From Sphaeroforma sirkka (taxonomy: Eukaryota > Opisthokonta > Ichthyosporea > Ichthyophonida): a stretch of DNA of 39,411 nt. Each line of letters opens with the position of its first letter. Position 1 is the first letter of the stretch. The stretch is from the NCBI GenBank assembly GCA_001586965.3, contig LUCW03001679.1, positions 1 to 39,411 on the forward strand, written 5' to 3'. The position numbers and the translations under genes are program-made. The notes beneath the pieces are model-generated. The model was given only the letters and a program-made list of their open reading frames with translations, was not told where the DNA came from and made no database searches. Shown here one piece after another: positions 31,601 through 39,411 of the stretch.

Positions 31601-33430
31601 TTAGCAAGAGTTATAATAAGAGTCAACGGAATTACCCTACCGTTAAACAAGAGCTCCTTGCTATAGTTGCTGCGCTAAGACAGTTTAAAGACTACCTTTA
31701 TGGAAGTTACTTTACTGTCGCCTGTGATCAAAAGTCTTTAACATACTTAAAGATATGAACCCTGATTCACAGTTGGTGAGCCGCTGGCATGACATTATTG
31801 CCAAGTTCGCTTTTAATAATATAACACATACCAGGAATACATAACCATCTTCCTGACATGCTCTCTCGACTTGTGCCCGACTACCAGAAAACAGTCAAGG
31901 AGTTATTAGCAACCGATTGGATGCTAAATAAGAAATGGTTTAACCTCGCTCAATCACGATGGGGTCCATTTACTGCTGATATGTTCGCCGCAGAACATAA
32001 CAAACAGGTTTCTGAATATAGGTCATTGACTCATTCTAAAGGTGATGCATTTCAGCTTGACTTATCAAAGCATAATGCGTGGGCTAACCCACCTTGTCAA
32101 CTTATCGCACAGTTGTTAAATTATGTTAATATTACTAAATCTACCATTACGCTGTGTTGTCCCTTACGTAACTCCGACCCATGGATACGTGATTTAATTA
32201 ATATGATTCAAGACGAACCTATTTATGTCGACCGTGAAACCGACACGTTTTTTTGTATCAGGGATCCTATTCTATTAAGAAGACACCTTGGAAACACACC
32301 ATTGTTTGTCGCATCGGTCCTGCAGGTACCACTAAGTGGAAACCCTCAACCGAATTCTTAGCTAAACTAGAGGAGTCTAAAGAGTTTGAACAAAAGCTCA
32401 AGACTCGTACAACACATGCACCCGACAAGATTACAGTCGAGGTAATGCCGATTGAAACGGCATTAGATCGTAAAAACATGGAACTAGCTAAGGCCATGGA
32501 TCAAAGACTCAAAACTCTAAGAGAACCTGAAGCTCGCACTCAACTACTTAAAGCGCTGCTTAAAGAACAGCCAGGAGTTGCAAAACAACTGAAGAAGATA
32601 CTTCAACAATCCAATGTTGTCAATTATGTATCTCAGGACTCTACCCCTCCTGATACTGAGGTTGCCCTTTCCAACAGGACTATGGTTCATCCAGCCAGCG
32701 TTACGCAGAATCTGACTGACTTAGAGGAGCTCGAAAGTAGAGTTAAAATTATACATAATTTAACGCATCGAGCATATGAGCATACTTATAAAATGGCTAT
32801 TCGTGCAGGGCTTGATCACCCGGCGCTGAAAGAAACCATACGTGAAGTATACCGACGCTGTACTGATTGTGAAAAGAACCAGATCAAGCGATACGGTTGG
32901 GCACCCCTAAAAAGTGTGACAGAAGACCAACCGATGCGCCGAGTCATAGTCGATTTGGTTAAACTCTCCGCGATCCAAGCATACTGGCGATGTATATATC
33001 TGTCATTTCTTATGTATGGCTTCGGGCTATAACTTGCTTTATGCAATACCGAACAAACGTCCACAAACAGTGGCAGAATTATGCTATCACGTCTTTAATG
33101 ACTTCGGTTTCCCCGAGTACTATGTTCTGATAACGGTAGTGAGTTTTGTACCGACGTAATGGAGGCACTTATACTCGTATCAGGCATGACCCATAGGCGT
33201 GGTGTTCCTTACAGACCTCAAACGCAGGGTGCAAATGAGACACGTCATAGAGAACTTAAGAAACTCTTGCGTACCGCACTAGACGACGTTGAGGATATGT
33301 GGCCTTATCATTTGAAATGGGTTCAGACTCAAATGAATAACTGCATGAATCCTCAAACTGGAACACTCCGTTTCACTATTTCTTTGGCCGCTACAGTGGA
33401 TTACAAGCAACGTTTGATAAAACTGCGCCC
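28648..33430 (+). pseudogene. Internal region of A2: gag, protease, RNase H, NPP domain, integrase parts
   Basis: Parts recognisable in order are: gag from the ATG near 28728 (MAKGTSKGKG...) with CATCKGTNGWHKEDC near its end, to about 30760; protease with LFDPGAEVSAIS (about 30770-31320); RNase H pieces (DRAVGGVLYQ, KQELLAIVAAL, CDQKSLTYL; about 31530-31880); the NPP domain (ADMFAAEHNKQ, NAWANPPCQL; about 31890-32380); and integrase pieces (HNLTHR...CTDCEKN, QTQGANETRHRELKK; about 32470-33410). The region is a shorter, defective relative of A1 and could not make a working set of proteins. If it moved it did so with help from other copies. Confidence 0.82.
29380..29455 (-). repeat. tRNA-like insert in gag, A2
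   Basis: Same insert as in A1. The minus strand has A box TGGCTTAGTGG (revcomp at 29432-29442), the ACTGG/CCAGT arm, GGGTTCGAAAC in the B-box position and an oligo-T run (29370-29379). It is closer to a tRNA T arm than the A1 copy. Confidence 0.6.
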
Positions 33431-34028
33431 TGTAGAAATATGGCCTCCGGTCAGTCTAAAATATCAAGATCAATTGAGATAATACATTGGTTTTTATTTG
33501 TAATTTAAATAATTTAGTACAAGCTCTTTTTCCAATATTTCCAAAGTGTTCTAAATTCACTTTGATGGCTCCAATAGCCTGAGTATTTGGTATGACTCAT
33601 CTACTTGGACCTATTTGAGACATTAGTAGATGTAGGATATTATAAACTAAATTTTATAATCTCCGAACTACTACTTATTGATTTTGGTCCTCCCGCCAAT
33701 CTCCAAAATCCAATAAGTCTTTTTTTTTTTTTTTTAACTTTTCTTCAGATGGAACTTTATTTATATCAGCTAATGTATTAACGTGACTTACGTTATTATG
33801 TCTATTTACAAATTAGGCAAGTGGTCATGAACATTTAGTACTTCTAGTGAAAATTATTCAATAAAGAACAGCTAGAGGTACGCCCTGTGTGATCGAGGAT
33901 ATTTAGGCTCTTAACAAGAGGCAGTCCCGATCATTCTTACACAAGCTACCACTGCTAAATCCTAACTGACTAAATTGTATTTTAGTTTAATATAGTTTGA
34001 AACCTAGTAATTTCCATCGAAGTTTACA
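33431..34028 (+). repeat. Middle LTR shared by A2 and A3
   Basis: 598 bp, TGTAGAAATATGG to CGAAGTTTACA. It serves as the right LTR of A2 and the left LTR of A3. No target duplication borders it, which supports a tandem product and not two separate insertions. Confidence 0.93.
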
Positions 34029-37000
34029 TATTTTTCAGTTATTTAGTAGTTACAGTAGTGTACTGCTTCTAGACTGTCTGACATCGATTTACTATCCAGC
34101 AAATACTATGGCTAAGGGTACTTCTAAAGACAAGGGAGCCGCTAGCTCTAAGCCTGCTAAGCCTGCCGAGGTTCCTGAGGTCCCTGTGGAAACACCTAGC
34201 CTGTCTGGAGTTGAGCCTGCCGAGGAAACTGTTGGGGAAGCCAATTCTTGGTACAGAGGATTATTCTGAGGATGACTCGTCGGATCCTAAAGCTTTGGAA
34301 GAAGAGGTATCTACTACCGCGGAAAGGCTCGCCAGCGTCCGTGTATCACCTAGGAGTGAAGCTCAGGACCCCAGCTTGCCCCCTGACCACGTGCCGTTAA
34401 ATATTGGGGATAAACGTCGAAAGGCTGGAAAATTCGTGGATACGAATGTTGGGGGCATTATAACTCCACATCTAAAGGACACTCCAGCACAAATCCGGAG
34501 TGAAAAGGAAGTATTGGACCTGTCCGAAAATTTCGGTTTCGCCATCGATGGAGAAGCCATTCCATTCAGCTCAAATCTTGGGGCCGAAGCTGAGGACGCC
34601 ATAACTCGCCAACGAGTGGTTGTATCCTCTCAATCTCGACGCCAATTGAACCGCACTGAAGCGCTCTTGAAGGAGCTAGCGGCAGCAGCAGTTGTGGACC
34701 CCTCTATCGTGTCCCACTTGGCTGATATTCTTCCTATACCGAAGAAGAAAAAAAAATCGGGCCGAGTTTCGAACCCGAGACCTACTGGTTTACCAGCCAG
34801 TATGTTTACCACTAAGCCAGTTACCATTGGCGAGAGAAAAAATATTTCAAAATTTAATCTCTATAGCTCTGATGCTATCATTGACCATCCTCTTGACAAA
34901 CCTAACCCTGTCAGAGGATATGATCGTATGGAACTCGATGAGGCTTACCATCCTCGTAATATCGACCCTCATTTGCCAACTAACCCTGGTAATCACGATT
35001 TTGGCAATCGCTACACCAGTACCTCGTTAGAGAGTTCCCGCTCTAATCCTGAGGATGAGGAAGTGAGAACCAGACATACTCGTCTCAGGCTATTACGCTC
35101 TGGTATGCAAGTCCTTGAGGACCGTCTATTGAATGACTCTGACCTTTGACGATAGGAAAGCGGATAACATTCGCTATCTAATCGATAACAAGAGAAAGGA
35201 AATAGACACCATCTTGGCACTAGCAGCCCGTAGCACTGAGCATGAGCCTCGTGAACACTTAGAACCAAGCTTTATAAAGCAGCTAGGTAACGCGCAGGCT
35301 GAGGTCGATTTCTCTACTAATGAGAGTACAGTGGAGACACTGAAGGCCTTCGACCAACTTAAGGAGTCTGCCAGCCTTAAGGATAAGCAGATGATGAATG
35401 CCTTTATTCATTTCTGCGAGTCAGGTGAATGGCGAACTATCTTGAAGGCCCATGAGCCCAACTGGAAAGCCCTACCCTGGCACCAGTTGCGTGATAATAT
35501 ACTTAACACCCTTTTTGAAGATGCACGTGACCGTGAACTTCTAGAGTCTCGCAAGTTCTTTGCAAACGATACTACTATTCGAGGTGCTCTAGCTCATATG
35601 ACACATATGAATACTCGGATGGGTGGTCGTACCTATACTGGCGAATATTTATTAATTTGTCAGATGATGGAGACTCTGGGAGCTAACCTCTTTAAGAAAG
35701 TCAATGATGACATCATCGCTAATGGTGATTTGCGATCTATGCCTTTGTCTGTCTCTTTGAGAAGATAGTTCACAAGCATACCAATCCCTCTACTAGAGTA
35801 CTTAGTACCACGAGCTACACCCAGCCCACTAAGCGTAACGCAGTAGAGACTAACACTGCGCGTAGTACTAAGAAACCTCGCACTACTACTGGAGGGGTAC
35901 TGGCTCTACTTCTACCGAACCGAAAGGTGAAAAGAAGGTGAGAGCGCCTTGCAAGAAGTGTGGTTACAACCTCACAAAACGTAATGGCAGTGGAATGGTA
36001 GACACGACCCTGTTAAGTGTGCACCAGGCAAGCCAGATTTTGGACACTATATGAAAGAGTGTGCTACTTGCAAGGGTACTAACGGTTGGCACAAAGAGGA
36101 TTGCAAGGACTTACCGGACGTCCAAGTTAAGCACTGACAGTACCATATGTGTACACTAGAGCAAGATTATGAGAAAATGTTCAATAAAATCCATACCAAA
36201 GGAGATAAACGTATCTTTCAAACAGGTTTCGTAAATGGAGAGAAAAAGTTATGGCACTATTTGATCCAGGGGCTGAAGTCTCTGCTATCTCACGCCGATT
36301 AGCCTACGCTACAGATATGGCTGTCCATAACGAAGCAACTGATTTAATCTTGGGAAATGGTAAAATTACTACTTGCGAACAAGCCATTGACTATGCACAC
36401 ATATTGTTGTCAGATAGAAGAGAAGTGAAGACTCACCTAATCGTTACTGACATGTCTCAGAAATACGATTTAATTATGGGTATGACTGATCTTCTCAGTT
36501 TAGGTATAACACTCACTGGTCTGCCTAATGGGCTAGACCCGAATAAAGATCAGTCAGATGATAATATGTTAAAGATACCTATACCTCCGGAAGGTGAAGC
36601 AAAGGATATGATTCCGCACTTCACCGATATAATTATAGACTTAATTATACAAAACAGGAAGATTGCAATAGCTGACTGGTGTATGTTTAAGTTCTCGAAT
36701 GGGTACGTTAGACTTGACTTAACAAACGTCGACTTCTCTAAGTTAAAGTGTCCTTCACATAACTACGTGAGTTGGAGACACAAAGACGTTGTCAAAACCC
36801 AAATCGAAGATTGGTTAAAACAGGGTCTAATTGAAATCAATTATGATGCAACCCCAGTTAACTTAGCTCTCTTAGCGGTCGATCAATATAAATCTGATGG
36901 AACGTTTAGTAAAACAGATCGAGCGGTAGGTGGAGTGCTTTACCAAACGATAAATGGTAAAACCGCGCTACATACAATTCTTTAGCAAGAGTTATAATAA

Positions 37001-38812
37001 GAGTCAACGGAATTACCCTACCGTTAAACAAGAGCTCCTTGCTATAGTTGCTGCGCTAAGACAGTTTAAAGACTACCTTTATGGAAGTTACTTTACTGTC
37101 GCCTGTGATCAAAAGTCTTTAACATACTTAAAGATATGAACCCTGATTCACAGTTGGTGAGCCGCTGGCATGACATTATTGCCAAGTTCGCTTTTAATAT
37201 AACACACATACCAGGAATACATAACCATCTTCCTGACATGCTCTCTCGACTTGTGCCCGACTACCAGAAAACAGTCAAGGAGTTATTAGCAACCGATTGG
37301 ATGCTAAATAAGAAATGGTTTAACCTCGCTCAATCACGATGGGGTCCATTTACTGTTGATATGTTCGCCGCAGAACATAACAAACAGGTTTCTGAATATA
37401 GGTCATTGACTCATTCTAAAGGTGATGCATTTCAGCTTGACTTATCAAAAGCATAATGCGTGGGCTAACCCACCTTGTCAACTTATCGCACAGTTGTTAA
37501 ATTATGTTAATATTACTAAATCTACCATTACGCTGTGTTGTCCCTTACGTAACTCCGACCCATGGATACGTGATTTAATTAATATGATTCAAGACGAACC
37601 TATTTATGTCGACCGTGAAACCGACACGTTTTTGTATCAGGGATCCTATTCTATTAAGAAGACACCTTGGAAACACACCATTGTTTGTCGCATCGGTCCT
37701 GCAGGTACCACTAAGTGGAAACCCTCAACCGAATTCTTAGCTAAACTAGAGGAGTCTCCAAAGAGTTTGAACAAAAGCTCAAGACTCGTACAACACATGC
37801 ACCCGACAAGATTACAGTCGAGGTAATGCCGATTGAAACGGCATTAGATCGTAAAAAACATGGAACTAGCTAAGGCCATGGATCAAAGACTCAAAACTCT
37901 AAGAGAACCTGAAGCTCGCACTCAACTACTTAAAGCGCTGCTTAAAGAACAGCCAGGAGTTGCAAAACAACTGAAGAAGATACTTCAACAATCCAATGTT
38001 GTCAATTATGTATCTCAGGACTCTACCCCTCCTGATACTGAGGTTGCCCTTTCCAACAGGACTATGGTTCATCCAGCCAGCGTTACGCAGAATCTGACTG
38101 ACTTAGAGGAGCTCGAAAGTAGAGTTAAAATTATACATAATTTAACGCATCGAGCATATGAGCATACTTATAAAATGGCTATTCGTGCAGGGCTTGATCA
38201 CCCGGCGCTGAAAGAAACCATACGTGAAGTATACCGACGCTGTACTGATTGTGAAAAGAACCAGATCAAGCGATACGGTTGGGCACCCCTAAAAAAGTGT
38301 GACAGAAGACCAACCGATGCGCCGAGTCATAGTCGATTTGGTTAAACTCCCGCGATCCAAGCATACTGGCGATGTATATATCTGTCATTTCTTATGTATG
38401 GCTTCGGGCTATAACTTGCTTTATGCAATACTGAACAAACGTCCACAAACAGTGGCAGAATTATGCTATCACGTCTTTAATGACTTCGGTTTCCCGAGTA
38501 CTATGTTCTGATAACGGTAGTGAGTTTTGTACCGACGTAATGGAGGCACTTATACTCGTATCAGGCATGACCCATAGGCGTGGTGTTCCTTACAGACCTC
38601 AAACGCAGGGTGCAAATGAGACACGTCATAGAGAACTTAAGAAACTCTTGCGTACCGCACTAGACGACGTTGAGGATATGTGGCCTTATCATTTGAAATG
38701 GGTTCAGACTCAAATGAATAACTGCATGAATCCTCAAACTGGAACACTCCCGTTTCACTATTTCTTTGGCCGCTACAGTGGATTACAAGCAACGTTTGAT
38801 AAAACTGCGCCC
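34029..38812 (+). pseudogene. Internal region of A3: gag, protease, RNase H, NPP domain, integrase parts
   Basis: Near-identical to the A2 internal region, with the same set of recognisable parts: gag from the ATG near 34109 to about 36138; protease about 36150-36700; RNase H pieces about 36910-37250; NPP domain about 37260-37770; integrase about 37870-38790, including CSDNGSEFCTDVM (second catalytic Asp block) and PYRPQTQGANETRHRELKK. Differences between A2 and A3 are few, so the duplication is recent. It is broken in about ten places. Confidence 0.82.
34757..34832 (-). repeat. tRNA-like insert in gag, A3
   Basis: Third copy of the insert, at the same gag position. The revcomp of the A box lies at 34809-34819, and the A-rich run just before it gives an oligo-T run on the minus strand. 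The gag frame reads through the insert in this copy, giving SGRVSNPRPTGLPASMFTTK. Confidence 0.6.
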
Positions 38813-39249
38813 TGTAGAAATATGGCCTCCGGTCAGTCTAAAATATCAAGATCAATTGAGATAATACATTGGTTTTTTATTTGTAATTTAAATAATTTAG
38901 TACAAGCTCTTTTTCCAATATTTCCAAAGTGTTCCTAAATTCACTTTGATGGCTCCAATAGCCTGAGTATTTGGTATGACTCATCTACTTGGACTATTTG
39001 GAGACATTAGTAGATGTAGGATATTTACAAATTAGGCCAAGTGGTCATGAACATTTAGCACTTCTAGTGAAAATTATTCAATAAAGAACAGCTAGAGGTA
39101 CGCCCTGTGTGATCAGTGATATTTAGGCTCTTAACAGAGAGAGCGGTCCCGATCATTCTTACACAAACTACCACTACTAAATCTAACTGACTAAATTGTA
39201 TTTTAGTTTAATATAGTTTGAAACCTAGTAATTTCCATCGAAGTTTACA
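38813..39249 (+). repeat. Right LTR of the A2-A3 array
   Basis: Begins TGTAGAAATATGG like the middle LTR and ends CGAAGTTTACA. It is shorter (437 bp) and somewhat more diverged than the other two. It is followed by CGCT, the right target-site duplication. Confidence 0.9.
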
Positions 39250-39411
39250 CGCTCTACCGAACGCCGGACATTAGGACAGCTCTGACGCCAATAGCCCACT
39301 GATTAGATTCTTTGCCGAAGCATTTCTCCACTACAGGCTAATGACTGAAGGTGGCTTCCCTGCACAACCCTGAACTGCAGCCTCCTGACAGCGCACCAAA
39401 GAAAGCCGATG
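39250..39411 (+). pseudogene. LINE reverse transcriptase fragment, right half
   Basis: Continues the LINE piece at 27945-28050 after the A2-A3 array. Joining across the duplicated CGCT gives GTAGAGCGCTCTACCGAACG. One frame reads LIRFFAEAFLHYRLMTEGGF PAQP, similar to the non-LTR block L-x-x-F-x-x-x-L...G-x-F-P. Another frame then gives DSAPKKAD, like the P-K-K-x-D block. The frame changes and stops show it is decayed. It runs off the window edge. Confidence 0.5.

Larger units (their letters stand above)
28051..39249 (+). mobile_element. Family A tandem array A2-A3 (LTR-internal-LTR-internal-LTR), broken
   Basis: Three family A LTRs (28051-28647, 33431-34028, 38813-39249) alternate with two internal regions of almost equal length (4783 and 4784 bp), all in + orientation. 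The array is flanked by CGCT on both sides (28047-28050, 39250-39253), so it is one insertion locus that shares the middle LTR. The internal regions are shorter than in A1, almost identical to each other and share nearly all their defects, so the second arose by copying the first. Each has about ten breaks. The target site reads TAGAGCGCTCTA, a 12-bp palindrome. Confidence 0.9.

Overview
The window is eukaryotic DNA made almost entirely of transposable elements. No host gene could be recognised. It holds Ty3/gypsy LTR retrotransposons with chromodomain-type integrase tails, a fragment of a LINE reverse transcriptase, a long CA/TA microsatellite and oligo-G purine tracts. These do not fix the lineage. 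A fungus, alga or other protist is at least as likely as an animal. All LTR elements here are broken copies and are described as fossils.

Three LTR families are visible. Family A has LTRs of about 460-600 bp, gag, a DPGA-type protease, a YLDD reverse transcriptase, RNase H, an NPP-motif domain and integrase. It occurs as copy A1 (2784-10007, +), a solo LTR (11522-12115, -, flanked by AATA), an old LTR relic (13404-13775, -), and a tandem array A2-A3 (28051-39249, +). The array is LTR-internal-LTR-internal-LTR, flanked by CGCT on both sides. Family B has 245-248 bp hairpin-rich LTRs, gag, a DTGA protease, a YIDD reverse transcriptase, RNase H, an NPPW domain, integrase, a GPY/F module and a chromodomain. 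It occurs as a 5' part in + orientation (15978-20269) joined directly to an end-to-end copy in - orientation (20270-27944). Family C is a B relative of which only the 3' end remains: integrase tail, chromodomain tail, G-rich tract and LTR start (about 15171-15977, -).

Layout: 1-2783 is AT-rich sequence with a degenerate 343-bp tandem duplication, a hairpin pair and a small relic of an unknown protein. 2784-10007 is A1. 10008-10625 holds a second, inverted copy of the unknown relic. 11522-15977 holds A LTR relics, the microsatellite and the C remnant. 15978-27944 is the inverted B pair. 27945-28050 and 39250-39411 are the two halves of a LINE reverse transcriptase split by the A2-A3 array.

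Points that stand out: (1) both A and B carry a methyltransferase-like NPP[W/C] domain between RNase H and integrase; (2) neither has a recognisable tRNA primer site beside the LTR, yet both have leader-LTR complementarity; (3) both place gag and pol in one frame with a single UGA between them; (4) family A carries a tRNA-like sequence, antisense, inside gag; (5) the A array and the inverted B pair are unusual integration or recombination products.
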